A stretch of 64,000 nt of DNA from Limnochordaceae bacterium (GCA_014896295.1 JADBKR010000002.1:1-64000), one strand, 5' to 3'. Shown: positions 33,898 to 43,509, counted from the first letter of the stretch. The notes: generated by a model not told the origin, from the sequence alone. Numbers and translations are program-made.

Positions 33898-35415
33898 TCA
33901 AGCCCGGGGCGTCCCCGCGGGCTGGAGCGCCCCCTGAGCCCACTGCGCCGCCCGCCGCAGCCGCTCGACGCTCGCCTGCCGGCCCACCAGCGCCAGCACC
34001 TCGAACATCCCCGGGCTCACGTCTTTACCCGTCACCGCCACCCGCACCGGCTGCAGCACGTCGCCGAGCTTGAGCCCTCGCTGCTCCACGAGGCGGGTGA
34101 AGTACCCCTCCAGAGCGCCCTCGTCGAACGGCTCCAGCCCCTCGAGCCCGGCCGCCACCTCGTCCAAGAGCGCCGGCACGCCCGGCTTGAGCAGGTGCTT
34201 GCGGGCCGCCTTCTCGTCGTACGCCGCGGGCGGCTCGAAGTAGTAACGCACCCACTCCGGCACGTCGGCCAGGTGGCGCAGGCGGCTCTGGGAGAGTGCG
34301 AGAGCCTTGTGCAGCGTGCGCTCGGCCGCCTCGCCGCCCCGCTCGATGCGCTGCACGAGGCCGGCCTTTTCCAGGAAGGGCCGGCTGCGCCGGGCGAGCT
34401 CGTCGACGGGGAGCTGGCGCACGTAGTAGCCGTTCATCCACTCGAGCTTCTGGATGTCGAAGACGGCCGGGTTCTTCGAGACCCGTTCCAGCGAAAACTT
34501 CTCGATCAGCTCCGGGATGGAGAAGATCTGCTGCTCGGCGTCGTAGCCCCAGCCCAACAGCGCCAGGTAGTTGAGGATCGCCTCCGGCAAGTACCCCATC
34601 TCCCGGAACGCATCCACCGACTGCGCGCCGTGGCGCTTGGAGAGCTTCGACCGGTCGGGAGCCAGCAAGATGGACAGGTGCGCGAACGCCGGCGGCTCGA
34701 CCCCGAGCGCCCGGTACACCTGCACCTGGCGGGGCGTGTTGGAGAGGTGCTCGTCGCCCCGGATGACGTGGGTGATGTGCATCTCGAGGTCGTCGACCAC
34801 CACGGCGAAGTTGTACGTCGGCAGCCCGTCCGACTTCATGATGACGAAGTCGTCCAGCAGCGCGTTTTCGAAGCGCACCTCGCCGCGCACCAGGTCGTGG
34901 ACGACGGTTTCGCCCTCGTCGTCCATGAGGAAGCGCAGCGCCTCGGGGCGGCCCTCCTCCTTGAGGCGGCGCCGCTCTGCCTCGCTCAGGTGCAGGCAGT
35001 GCCGGTCGTACTTGGGCGCCTCGCCGCGCCGCAGCGCCTCCTGGCGGCGCGCCTGCAGCTCCTCCGGTGTGCAGTAACACGGATAAGCCCGGCCCATCTC
35101 GACGAGGCGGCGGGCGTAGGCCCGGTAGAGCTCCTGGCGCTGGGTCTGGCGGTAGGGCCCGTAGGGCCCCCCCACGTCGGGGCCCTCGTCCCAGTCGAGC
35201 CCCAGCCAGCGCAGGCCGTCGATCATGGCCCGGGCCGACTCCTCCGTCGAGCGGGCCTGGTCCGTATCTTCCAGCCGCAGCACGAAGCGCCCCCCGTGGT
35301 GGCGGGCGAACAGCCAGTTGTACAGGGCCGTGCGCACGCCGCCGACGTGGGGATAGCCGGTGGGGCTGGGCGCGTAGCGCACCCGCACCGCGCTGGAAGC
35401 CCTGGCGTCGTTCAC
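33898..35415 (-). CDS. gltX: Glutamyl-tRNA synthetase
   Basis: 505 residues from GTG 35415, with GGAGG ten bases upstream; the start overlaps the mtnA stop (GTGA). VRVRYAPSPTGYPHVGGVRT holds the HIGH-type motif, FARHHGGRFVLRLEDTDQAR the GluRS hallmark, YPCYCTPEELQARRQEALRR the connective region, VIRGDEHLSNTPRQVQVYRA and RSKLSKRHGA the KMSKS-type loop. A helical anticodon-binding domain ends the protein. gatCAB in the same window means GltX probably also mischarges tRNA-Gln, and a tRNA-Gln gene lies at 25033. Whether a GlnRS exists elsewhere is not known. Confidence 0.96.
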   Translation of the reverse strand: MNDARASSAVRVRYAPSPTGYPHVGGVRTALYNWLFARHHGGRFVLRLEDTDQARSTEESARAMIDGLRWLGLDWDEGPDVGGPYGPYRQTQRQELYRAYARRLVEMGRAYPCYCTPEELQARRQEALRRGEAPKYDRHCLHLSEAERRRLKEEGRPEALRFLMDDEGETVVHDLVRGEVRFENALLDDFVIMKSDGLPTYNFAVVVDDLEMHITHVIRGDEHLSNTPRQVQVYRALGVEPPAFAHLSILLAPDRSKLSKRHGAQSVDAFREMGYLPEAILNYLALLGWGYDAEQQIFSIPELIEKFSLERVSKNPAVFDIQKLEWMNGYYVRQLPVDELARRSRPFLEKAGLVQRIERGGEAAERTLHKALALSQSRLRHLADVPEWVRYYFEPPAAYDEKAARKHLLKPGVPALLDEVAAGLEGLEPFDEGALEGYFTRLVEQRGLKLGDVLQPVRVAVTGKDVSPGMFEVLALVGRQASVERLRRAAQWAQGALQPAGTPRA

Positions 35416-36554
35416 GACGATGGCACCCTCCGTTCTGACGGGCGGGCCGGGGGCACGGCGGCTGCTCGGGCGAGCGAACTCTCGTACGGCGGCCGCAGGA
35501 CGCCCCGGTCCGTGACGATGGCGGTGATGAGACGGGCCGGCGTCACGTCGAACGCCGGGTGCAGGGCGCGCGCCTGCGGCGGCGCGACGGGGATGCCGGC
35601 CAGATGGGTCACTTCCTCGGGCGAACGCTCCTCGATGGGGATGGCGGCGCCGGACGACACGGAGAGGTCCACCGTCGAGTACGGCGCCGCCACGTAAAAC
35701 GGGATGCCGTGCGCGGCGGCGAGGACGGCGAGCGCGTACGTGCCGACCTTGTTGGCAGTGTCCCCGTTGGCCGCGATCCGGTCGGCACCCACCACGACCG
35801 CCTGGACGAACCCTTGCTGCATCACGTATCCGGCCATGTTGTCCGTGATCAGCGTCACGTCGAGGCCGTCTCGGATGAGCTCCCAGGCGGTCAGGCGCGC
35901 ACCCTGGAGGTAAGGGCGGGTCTCGGTGGCGTAGATGCGCAGGCTGTGCCCGCGGGCCACCGCCCGCCGCAGGATCCCTGCCGCGGTGCCGATGCCGGCC
36001 GTCGCCAGGGCGCCCGTGTTGCAGTGGGTCAGGACGCCCCCATGCTCGGGCATGAGAGGGGCGCCGGCCTCCCCGATGGCCCAGCAGCTCGCCTCGTCCT
36101 CGGATGCGATGGCCCGGGCCTCCTCTTCGGCGATGCGGGCCAGGACATCCGGCGCAACGGCCGTGGCGGCGGCAGCGGCGGCCCCCCGGCTGCCGGCAGG
36201 CTCCGGCGAGAGGGCCTCTCGCAGGCGGCGCATCACCCGCTCGACGGCCCACGCCAGGTTGACGGCGGTGGGACGCGCCGCCTTCAGGGTACCCGCCGCC
36301 TGCTCGAGCGACGACACGAGCCGGTCGCCTGAAGGGGCGCCGTCCGGAAAAGCGCCACCTGCCGCCTCTTTCGCCGCAAGGGCGACGCCGTAGGCGGCAG
36401 CCACCCCGATCAGGGGCGCTCCCCGCACGATCATGGAGCGGATGGCGGATGCAACCTCACCGGCCGACCCGCAGCGGACCCAGACCTCTTCGGCCGGCAG
36501 CCGGCGCTGGTCGAGCAACCAAAGCGACGATCCATCCCAGCGGTAGGCACGCAC
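35412..36554 (-). CDS. mtnA: Methylthioribose-1-phosphate isomerase
   Basis: 380 residues from GTG 36554; a TTG one codon upstream is an alternative, and AGGAGG precedes both. It converts 5-methylthioribose-1-phosphate to methylthioribulose-1-phosphate in methionine salvage. SMIVRGAPLIGVAAAYGVAL, LTHCNTGALATAGIGTAAGI (catalytic Cys), YATETRPYLQGARLTAWEL, IADNMAGY-type LITDNMAGYVMQQGFVQ and VVGADRIAANGDTANKVGTY (catalytic Asp) match MtnA and the related eIF2B family. It lies 31 bases downstream of the mtnP-like gene and overlaps gltX by four bases. Confidence 0.95.
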   Translation of the reverse strand: MRAYRWDGSSLWLLDQRRLPAEEVWVRCGSAGEVASAIRSMIVRGAPLIGVAAAYGVALAAKEAAGGAFPDGAPSGDRLVSSLEQAAGTLKAARPTAVNLAWAVERVMRRLREALSPEPAGSRGAAAAAATAVAPDVLARIAEEEARAIASEDEASCWAIGEAGAPLMPEHGGVLTHCNTGALATAGIGTAAGILRRAVARGHSLRIYATETRPYLQGARLTAWELIRDGLDVTLITDNMAGYVMQQGFVQAVVVGADRIAANGDTANKVGTYALAVLAAAHGIPFYVAAPYSTVDLSVSSGAAIPIEERSPEEVTHLAGIPVAPPQARALHPAFDVTPARLITAIVTDRGVLRPPYESSLARAAAVPPARPSERRVPSS

Positions 36555-36585
36555 CAACGGAAGCCCTGACCTCCTGCGCCCCAGT

Positions 36586-37386
36586 CTACCACACCGGGGG
36601 CCGGCCGTCGGCCCGGATGCGGCTGCACGGGCACGCCCGGGCCTCGGGCAGGGAGGTCAGGGCCTCCAGCATCAGGCGCAGGACGTCCGCGCGCCTCCGG
36701 CCCATCACGTCGCCCACCTCGGCGTGCGAGAGCTCCCTTTGGGCGATGCCGGCCCCGAGGTTGGTCACCACGGCGACCACGGCCATGCACATCCCGGCCT
36801 CCCGGGCCAGGATCGCCTCGGGCATGCCCGTCATGCCCACCACGTCGCCTCCGAGCAGGGCGAGGGTGCGCACCTCGGCAGCCGTCTCGTAGCGAGGCCC
36901 CTCGAGCACGGCGTACGTGCCCGCCGGCTCCACCGAAAGTCCCTGCCGCCCGGCGGCCCGCAGGAGCGCCTCCCGCACCTCCGGGCAGTAGGGCTCCGTG
37001 AAGTCGGTGTGCACCACGGCCTCGTCGTAAAAGGTGCCCGGCCTCGAGCGGGTGAAGTCCAGCACCTGATCGGGGATGAGCAGCGTGCCGGGAGCAAGGG
37101 TGGCCCGGAGCGACCCCACGGCGGCCGTCGCCACGATGCGCTCGACCCCGGCCCGGGCCAGGGCCGCGAAGTTGGCCCGGTAGTCGATGCGGTGCGGCGG
37201 CACCCCATGCGCGGCGCCGTGCCTCGGCAGAAACGCTACCACGGTGCCCGGATCTCCCCCGACGCGGTAAAACGACAGGGCCACCTGCCCGAACCGCGTG
37301 ACCACGCGCTCGACGGCCACCGGAGCACCGAGGAGCCCCGGATCGTCGAACCCCGTGCCCCCCACGACGGCGAGCCTGGCTCGCAT
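36586..37386 (-). CDS. mtnP: Methylthioadenosine/methylthioinosine phosphorylase
   Basis: 266 residues from ATG 37386. LAVVGGTGFDDPGLLGAPV opens a nucleoside phosphorylase fold, followed by FLPRHGAAHGVPPHRIDYRA, IVATAAVGSLRATLAPGTLL, VLEGPRYETAAEVRTLALLG and VVGMTGMPEAILAREAGMC. It splits the 5'-methylthio-nucleoside with phosphate, giving methylthioribose-1-phosphate for MtnA. The MTGMPEA motif resembles methylthioinosine phosphorylases, while methylthioadenosine enzymes usually have MTTVPE; substrate choice is therefore open. A hairpin at 37400-37416 overlaps the ribosome-site region. It heads the mtnP-mtnA-gltX-DUF92 run. Confidence 0.88.
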   Translation of the reverse strand: MRARLAVVGGTGFDDPGLLGAPVAVERVVTRFGQVALSFYRVGGDPGTVVAFLPRHGAAHGVPPHRIDYRANFAALARAGVERIVATAAVGSLRATLAPGTLLIPDQVLDFTRSRPGTFYDEAVVHTDFTEPYCPEVREALLRAAGRQGLSVEPAGTYAVLEGPRYETAAEVRTLALLGGDVVGMTGMPEAILAREAGMCMAVVAVVTNLGAGIAQRELSHAEVGDVMGRRRADVLRLMLEALTSLPEARACPCSRIRADGRPPVW

Positions 37387-37399
37387 CGCGGCCTCGCCC

Positions 37400-37416
37400 C
37401 CTTCGGCTGCCGAAGG
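37400..37416 (-). promoter_or_regulatory. Hairpin overlapping the mtnP ribosome-site region
   Basis: CCTTCGGC and GCCGAAGG form an 8-bp stem with a one-base loop, 14 bases before the mtnP start. On the mRNA its 3' arm touches the GAAGGGGGCGAGG ribosome site. Translational control is possible but unproven. Confidence 0.4.
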
Positions 37417-37615
37417 AGGGCTTTTCGTGGCCGCATGGCGGCCTTCCTGCCCTGGCCGCCTCGGGGCGGGCGCCAGGCTAGAGGAGCCGCCGCTCGGGTT
37501 GGGTGTCTGGTCGACTTCCGGTGGGTGCGCACCCCACCATCCCCTTCCGGCGGGCCGGGAGTGGCCCGTGCTCATAGGCTGCTCCGGGCAGGAGCTTCGT
37601 AGGCGCCGGCCGCCA

Positions 37616-37650
37616 CGGAGGGTCCCGTGAAGCAGGAAGGGGACCCTCCG
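37616..37650. repeat. Perfect 11-bp inverted repeat in the mtnP-lacI intergenic region
   Basis: CGGAGGGTCCC (37616-37626) and GGGACCCTCCG (37640-37650) are perfect reverse complements around a 13-base loop. No T-run follows on either strand. It lies between divergent genes, so it could be an operator or a leader hairpin. Confidence 0.6.
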
Positions 37651-37663
37651 CGTCGTATCTCTA

Positions 37664-37672
37664 AAACGGTTT
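37664..37672. promoter_or_regulatory. Candidate LacI-family operator
   Basis: AAAC-G-GTTT is a short palindrome with a CG-containing centre, similar in kind to LacI-family operators. It lies 31 bases before the chosen lacI start codon. Autoregulation is inference. Confidence 0.35.
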
Positions 37673-37703
37673 CTCAATGCTTGATCCGGTCGTATCGCGC
37701 AAT

Positions 37704-38803
37704 ATGGACACCGAAGCCAGGCGCTCTCGGGCCTCTGTCCACAAACGTTTAAGCTCCACGGGTGCCCGGCGCGTGACGTTACGCGACGTAGCGGCCTACG
37801 TGGGGCTGTCGGTCGCGGCCGTCTCCCGGGCGCTCAACGGGCACCCGGACGTGAGCGAGGCGACCCGCCGGCGCATCCTTCGAGCGGCCCGCCGGCTCGG
37901 CTACCAGCCCAACGCCGCCGCCAAGACGCTGGTCACCCGGCGGAGCCACCTCATTGGCGTCTACTTTCTGCCCGGGGCGACACCCTCCCGGTTTTCGGAG
38001 CCTTTCGTCTCTCAGGTCGTGGACGGCCTGCTCGAGGGCCTCTCCCGGGCGGGATACGACCTGCTCTTCTTCGGCGCCGGCACCGCAGACGGAGCGCCCT
38101 CGTTCCTGGAGCTCGCCTCCCGCCGGGAGGTGGATGGCGCCGTCTTTCTCGGCCTGCGGACCGACGACCCCCGATGGGAGGAGCTCCGCCGCTTCCCCAT
38201 CCCCTCGGTGAGCCTGGACGTGCCCATCCCCGCCTCCCGCGCGGTCTGCGTCGGGAGCGACCATCTGCAAGGAAGCGCGGCCGTCGCCGAGCACCTGCTC
38301 TCCCTCGGGCACACCGCCATCGCCATGATCAACGGCCACACGGCGGCGCCCGTGAGCTGGGAGCGCCTCACCGGCTTTTCGGCCCGCTTGCAGCAGGTCG
38401 GGGTGCACCTGCGGCCCGAGTGGGTCGTCTCCGGCGACTTCACCGAGGAGGGCGGCTACCAGGCGGCGAGACGGCTGCTCTCGTCAGCCGTGCGTCCGAC
38501 CGCCATCTTCGCGGCGTCGGACCTGATGGCCCTCGGGGCCCTGAGGGCGGCTCGAGAGCTGGGGGTGCGGGTGCCGGAGGAGCTCAGCATCGCCGGCTAC
38601 GACGACATCGACGATGCGGCTCGGGCGGTACCGGCGCTCACGACCGTGCACCAGGATCGCCGGGCGATCGGCATGACGGCCGCTTCGGCGGCGGTCCAGC
38701 TCATCGAAGCGCCGGATCATCCCCCGCGTCGCGGCTTCTCTTGCGGCCGGAGCTGGTCGTACGGGAGTCGACCGGGCCGGCTCGCTCGCAGGGAAGGGGG
38801 TGA
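37704..38803 (+). CDS. LacI-family transcriptional regulator (C-terminal frameshift)
   Basis: About 365 residues from ATG 37704; ATG 37677 is also in frame but nearly overlaps the palindrome at 37664, and neither has a clear ribosome site. VTLRDVAAYVGLSVAAVSRA is the LacI helix-turn-helix, followed by the hinge (RAARRLGYQPNAAAKTLVTR) and a periplasmic-binding-like sugar domain (LIGVYFLPGA, VDGAVFLGLR, IFAASDLMALGALRAARELG, IAGYDDIDDAARAVPALTTV). Around 38721-38735 the frame is lost; the true end LLLRPELVVREST is in another frame, stopping at 38803. It probably controls the sugar importer that follows. Confidence 0.88.
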
Positions 38804-38952
38804 CGGGCCCGCCGGGCGGAGGAGCGACGGGTAGGGAGAGGGACCGGCGGGCAGGCAGAGGGATCGGCTCGCAGGTGAGGCCAACCGGTCTCCGATGGTG
38901 GCAGGCGTAGACGGGAGCGATGGCAACGGCATCGGAAAGGAGTGGCTGTCGC

Positions 38953-40215
38953 GTGCGCAGGAGCATCGGGTCGCGTCTCGTCCTGGCGTGGATCGTGGTC
39001 GCGCTGCTGGCCTCCCCCACCCTGGCCGCTACCGTGGTGCGGGTTTCCGGGTGGGGCGGCACGGACATCGCCATCGTCGAGGAGCTCATCAGCCGCTTCG
39101 TCAAGCCGGTCGTGGAGAAGGAAGGCATCGAGGTCAAGTACGAGCCCATCGCGGAGGACTTCGCGGGCTTCCTCACCAACAGCCTCTCGGCGGGCACGGC
39201 CCCGGATCTCTTCTACATGGACATCTTCTGGGCCGAGCCACTGATCGCGGCAGGCCGCATCGAGCCTCTCGACGACTACCTCGCCCGCTCCAAGGTGCTC
39301 CACAAGCAGGACATCCTGCCCAATTTGCTCCAGGCGTTCACGTACAAGGGCAAGGTGTACGGCATCCCCAAAGACTTCAACACCCTCGCGCTGTTCTACA
39401 ACAAGGATCTCTTCGATGACGCCGGGGTCGCTTACCCGGACGAGACGGACACCTGGGACACGCTGGTCGCCAAGTTGCGCAAGCTGAGCCGGCCGCAGGA
39501 GGGGATCTACGGCGTGGCGGCAACGCCGGAGTTCGCGAGGTTTGGCGCGTTCGCGCTACGCGGCCGGTTTCAAGTTGTTCGACGAGAAGGGCAGGAGCGA
39601 CCTCTCCCAGCCCGGGTTCGTGGAGGCGTTCCGCTGGTACACCGGCCTGGTACGCGACAAGGTGGGCGTGCTCCCGGCCGACCTCGGCCAGGGCTGGGGC
39701 GGTGGGGCCCTGGCCACCGAGAAGGTAGGGGCCGCCTTTGAAGGGCGCCTGGATCCTCGGCTTCCTCAGGGATCAGGCTCCCAACCTGCGGTATGGAGCC
39801 ACGCTGCTTCCCAAGCACCCCACGACCAAGCAGCGGGGCAACTTCATCTACACCGTCTCGTGGTCCATCAACGCCGCATCCAAGGTGAAGCAGGCCGCGT
39901 TCAAGGTGCTCGAGGCCCTCACCAGCCCTGAGGCGCAGCAGTGGGTCCTGCGGCGTGGCCTCGGCCCTGCCGAGCCGTGCGGCGCTGCTCGACGACCCGT
40001 ACTTCCAGCAAAAGAGCCCGGAGGCCGAGGCCAACCTCATCGTCTTCCGGGGAGCCTCGGACGGCAACGTGCAGCCGTTCAAGTTCGGCAAGTACGGGGA
40101 TGCCTGGATGCGGCCGGTCAACGAGGCGCTGTCGGGCGTCATGACGGGCGAGCTGACGGTGGAGAAGGCGCTCCAGCAGGCGCAAAAGGCGCTGGACGAG
40201 GTCACGAGCCGCTAG
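38953..40215 (+). CDS. Sugar ABC transporter substrate-binding protein (three frameshifts)
   Basis: The GTG at 38953 follows AAGGAG and starts a signal peptide (LVLAWIVVALLASPTLAA). The mature part is a family 1 extracellular sugar-binding protein: VVRVSGWGGTDIAIVEELIS, APDLFYMDIFWAEPLIAAGR, YGIPKDFNTLALFYNKDLFD. The frame shifts near 39549-39556 (to YAAGFKLFDEKGRSDLSQPG), at GGG 39743-39745 (to GAWILGFLRDQAPNLRYGAT) and near 39963 (to ALPSRAALLDDPYFQQKSPE). Each is repaired by removing one base, giving about 419 residues. It delivers sugar to the permeases that follow. Three equal errors in one gene suggest sequencing trouble rather than decay. Confidence 0.88.
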
Positions 40216-40350
40216 CCCGGGATCCGCCCCGCTCACGGGGGAGCCGGGGAGCGGCCGGTGTGGCCCGTAGGGGCTTCGCAGGGCGCACGCCCCGGCTCCC
40301 TCCACCCGTCATGGCGATGGGTACCGGCAAAACGGCAGGAGGTGAGCAGA

Positions 40351-41493
40351 TTGGCGGCACGAGCGGCGCCGGCCGGCCGGCGGGGGGCGCTTCGCCGGCC
40401 GCTGTTGACGGAGCGGGCACAGGAGGCTTTGACCGCTTACGCCTTCCTCGCTCCCTTCCTCTTCGGGCTCGTGGTCTTCTTCGCTTACGCGTTCGTCCGG
40501 ACGGTCTACTTCAGCTTCACCCGTTACGACCTCTTCCACCCGCCGCAGTGGGTGGGGTTGGACAACTACCTGGCCATCTTCCAGGAGCCGCGCTTTCTCA
40601 CGGCGCTTGCCAACTCGCTCACGTTCGCCGCCGTCGTGACCACGGCCCAGACCGTCTTCGCCCTCATGCTGGCCCTGGTGCTCAACCAGAAGCTGAAGGG
40701 CATCACCTTCTTCCGGGCCGCCTATTACATGCCGAGCGTGACCTCCAGCATCGTCATCACGCTCATCTTCATCTGGCTCTTCCAGCGAACGGGGGTCATG
40801 AACTACCTCCTCACCCTGGCGGCGACGTACTGGCAGATGCTGCTGGCGTTCTTGGCCCTCACGGCCCTGGTGCAGGCGGGACTCGTCATTGCCGAGCGGC
40901 GGCGCCATCTCCCTGCCTCGGTGCTCGAGCCGAGCCTGCTCGTCGTCGCCATGATGGTGGCCGCCGCAGCGACGGCCGGGCTGGCCGCCGCGGGGGTCGT
41001 GCGGGCGGCTCCCCAACAGGAGCCGGTCATCATCACCTGGCTCAACACCCGCCGGCGCTTTCCCGACTGGGGCGCGCCCATCCCGCTGGAAGCCATCATG
41101 ATGCTCAATACGTGGACGACGGCGCCGACCTTCATGCTGCTCTACCTGGCGGGGCTGCAGGATATCCCCAGGGAGCTCTATGAGGCGGCCTCGGTGGACG
41201 GCGCCACGCCCTGGCAGCAGTTCCGGCACATCACCGTGCCGCAGCTGCGCCACGTGAGCTTCCTGGTGGTCACGCTGGGGCTCATCGGGACGCTCCAGAT
41301 GTTCGACCAGGTGGCCATCATCGGCGACCAGGCGCCGCTCGAGTCCGTCATCACCCTGGCCTACTACGTGTACAACAACGTCTTCCCGGGAGGGGCGCTT
41401 CCGCGGATCGGCGCAGCCTCCGCAGGGGCGGTCATCCTGGCGGTGCTCACGCTGGTCGTGGTGCTGATCCAGCGAAAGGTGGTGGAGCGCTGA
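40351..41493 (+). CDS. Sugar ABC transporter permease (MalF type) with an internal extension
   Basis: 380 residues from TTG 40351, with AGGAGGTGA correctly spaced. YAFLAPFLFGLVVFFAYAFV is the first membrane helix and YAFVRTVYFSFTRYDLFHPP typical of MalF/UgpA permeases. The ATPase-coupling EAA loop reads DIPRELYEAASVDGATPWQQ, F..ITVPQL. Between the third helix and this loop sits an extra segment of about 100 residues with added hydrophobic helices (MLLAFLALTALVQAGLVIAE, LLVVAMMVAAAATAGLAAAG) and a polar loop. The normal family length is about 300. It lies two bases before the next permease; no ATPase gene is in the operon. Confidence 0.9.
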   Translation: MAARAAPAGRRGALRRPLLTERAQEALTAYAFLAPFLFGLVVFFAYAFVRTVYFSFTRYDLFHPPQWVGLDNYLAIFQEPRFLTALANSLTFAAVVTTAQTVFALMLALVLNQKLKGITFFRAAYYMPSVTSSIVITLIFIWLFQRTGVMNYLLTLAATYWQMLLAFLALTALVQAGLVIAERRRHLPASVLEPSLLVVAMMVAAAATAGLAAAGVVRAAPQQEPVIITWLNTRRRFPDWGAPIPLEAIMMLNTWTTAPTFMLLYLAGLQDIPRELYEAASVDGATPWQQFRHITVPQLRHVSFLVVTLGLIGTLQMFDQVAIIGDQAPLESVITLAYYVYNNVFPGGALPRIGAASAGAVILAVLTLVVVLIQRKVVER

Positions 41494-41495
41494 CC

Positions 41496-42870
41496 ATGCC
41501 GTCGCCCGATGCAGCCGCCCTGGCCCGCCGCCGCTGGGCCCGAGCCGGAGCGGTCTACCTGCTGCTTCTCGCCTTTTCGCTCCTTTTCATCGGGCCCTTC
41601 CTCTTTGCCGTGCTCTCCAGCCTCAAGGACAACCCCACCGAATGGCCGCCGCGGCTCGACCCGCCCCAGCTCGAGCCGCGCAACTGGGCTGCGGCCTATC
41701 GCCTGGGCAAGCTCGGCGGAGGCAGCGGGTGGTTTGGCGCCTTCGCACCCGGCGCCGTCGTGCCGTTCGAAGTGACCTATCGCGTAACGCCCGAGGCGGC
41801 CGCACGAGGTATCACGGCGCCGGATGTCCGCGTGCCCCGCCGGGTGCCGGGAGCGGGAGCGGGGGCGGTGAGGTTGGGGCCGTTCGCCTCCGACTTTGCC
41901 GAGGTGAGCCTGCCCGAGGTGGCTTCGCGGCTGGTGCACACCGACGGCAGCGTGGTGGTCACGTGGCGCTTCACGGTCCGGCCACACGGGCGACCAGACC
42001 GTGGACCGGCTGCCGCTCGACGTGCTGGTGCCGCGGGGGTACGAGTTCGTCGGGGCCACGCTTTCGCCCAACCGGGTGGAGCGCTTGGGGCGGGTGCAGA
42101 GCTGGAACAGCATCACGCCGGGCGTGATCCCGTACGTGCTCTACAACTACACCCGGGTCTTCCGGGAAAATTACAGCCGCACCACGGGCAAGAACCTCTT
42201 CCTCACCTGGATCGGCAACTCCCTCTGGATCGCCGTGGTCAAGGTGCTCACGACGCTTGCGTTCGCGTCGCTCGCCGGGTACGCGCTGGCCCGCCTGCGC
42301 TTCCCCGGGCGGCAGGCCGTCTTCCTGGTCATGCTCTTCTCGATGATGGTACCGGGGCAGGTGACCTTCATCTCCAACTACCTGGTGCTGCGGGACGGGA
42401 TCTTCGGGCTGTCGAGGCTGTGGGGGATGCCGACGCTGCTCAACAGCTTCACGGGGCTGATCCTGTCCGGGCTCGTCGGGGCGAGCGCCGTGTTCATCAT
42501 GAAGCAGTTCTTCGAGTCGCTGCCCAGGGAACTCGACGAGGCAGCGCGCATCGACGGCGCAAGCCCGCTCGTGACGTTCTACCGGGTGGTGCTGCCGCTC
42601 GCAAGGCCTGCGCTCGGGGCGCTCACCATCCTGACGTTCCAGGGGGTGTGGAACGAGTTCTTCTGGCCCCTGGTCGTGCTCACATCGCCCCAGGACAAGT
42701 TCACGCTGCCGGTGGGGCTCCTCATGTTCCGGCGGACGTACGGGGTGGCCTTCGACTGGGGGCCGCTCCTGGCCGGGGCGGTGGTCTCGGCGCTGCCGAT
42801 CGTGGTGCTCTTCGTGGTCTTCCAGCGCTACTTCGTGGAGGGCATCTCGTTCAGCGGGTTGAAGGGGTAG
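41496..42870 (+). CDS. Sugar ABC transporter permease (MalG type) with a large extracytoplasmic insert (frameshifted)
   Basis: From ATG 41496: helix VYLLLLAFSLLFIGPFLFAV and LSSLKDNPTEWPP as in MalG-type permeases. An insert of about 150 residues follows, before NYTRVFRENYSRTT, where helix 2 should soon begin. It is beta-rich and polar (VPFEVTYRVTPEAAARGITA, LPLDVLVPRGYEFVGATLSP). The frame breaks near 41975-41976 inside the insert and one base fewer restores it. After that WIGNSLWIAVVKVLTTLAFA and the EAA loop SLPRELDEAARIDGASPLVT are standard. Corrected length is about 457 residues against the usual 280. The insert may contact the binding protein. Confidence 0.88.
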
Positions 42871-42977
42871 TCCGGCCGTCGGTCACGCCCCTCCTTGCGG
42901 CGCCGGCGGCAACGCTCGGCGGCCCTCCGGCGCTGCCCGGCCGTCGCCGCCCGCCCTGCGCCGGCCCCCGAGTGGCG

Positions 42978-43415
42978 TCAGCGATCCCGCCCCGCCGCCC
43001 GGCACTCGGGGCAGTAGCCGGTGAAGTGGAGCGAATGGTCGACCACCCGGAAGCCCGTCTCCGCCTCGATCCGCCGCTCGAGCGGCTCGAGGAGGTCCTC
43101 CTTGAACTCGAAGATCCGGCCGCAGCCGAGGCAGATCAGGTGGTGGTGGTAGTGCCCCTTTTCGAGCCCGAACTCGAACCGGTCCTCCTCTTCGCCCACG
43201 TTGAGCCGGTTGGCGACGCCCGCCTGCTCCAGCAGCGGCAGCGTCCGGTAGACGGTGGCGAGCCCCAGGTCCGGGTGCGCCCGGCGGGCGTTCTCGTACA
43301 GCTCGAGCGCGCTGAAGTGGCGGTCCGGGTGCGCCGCCAGCACCTCCACCACCGCCAGCCGTTGCGGCGTCACCCGCACCCCCGATGCCTCGAGCCTGCG
43401 CCGGGCAGCCTGCAC
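42978..43415 (-). CDS. Fur-family metal-dependent regulator
   Basis: 145 residues. SGVRVTPQRLAVVEVLAAHP and DLGLATVYRTLPLLEQAGVA form the winged-helix DNA-binding domain. The C-terminal dimerisation domain has HYHHHLICLGCGRIFEF and TGYCPEC, giving the two CxxC pairs of the structural zinc site and the His-rich regulatory metal site. Whether it senses iron (Fur), peroxide (PerR) or zinc (Zur) cannot be settled; the two CxxC pairs are common to Fur and PerR of Firmicutes. It is followed downstream by no obvious target in the window. Confidence 0.9.
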   Translation of the reverse strand: MQAARRRLEASGVRVTPQRLAVVEVLAAHPDRHFSALELYENARRAHPDLGLATVYRTLPLLEQAGVANRLNVGEEEDRFEFGLEKGHYHHHLICLGCGRIFEFKEDLLEPLERRIEAETGFRVVDHSLHFTGYCPECRAAGRDR

Positions 43416-43509
43416 CCGCCCCTCCGCTCCGGAGCCCCCGGGCGTCTGCCCGTGGCGCCGTCGCGGCAGCCGCGCCGCCCCGGTGCCTCCCGGCTGCGCT
43501 CGAGCAGGG

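Noticed and set aside
38804-38952. Cluster of GAG/TAG triplets that could be a TRAP binding site
   Set aside because: Only a few triplets are present and the spacing is irregular; TRAP sites need about eleven regularly spaced repeats.
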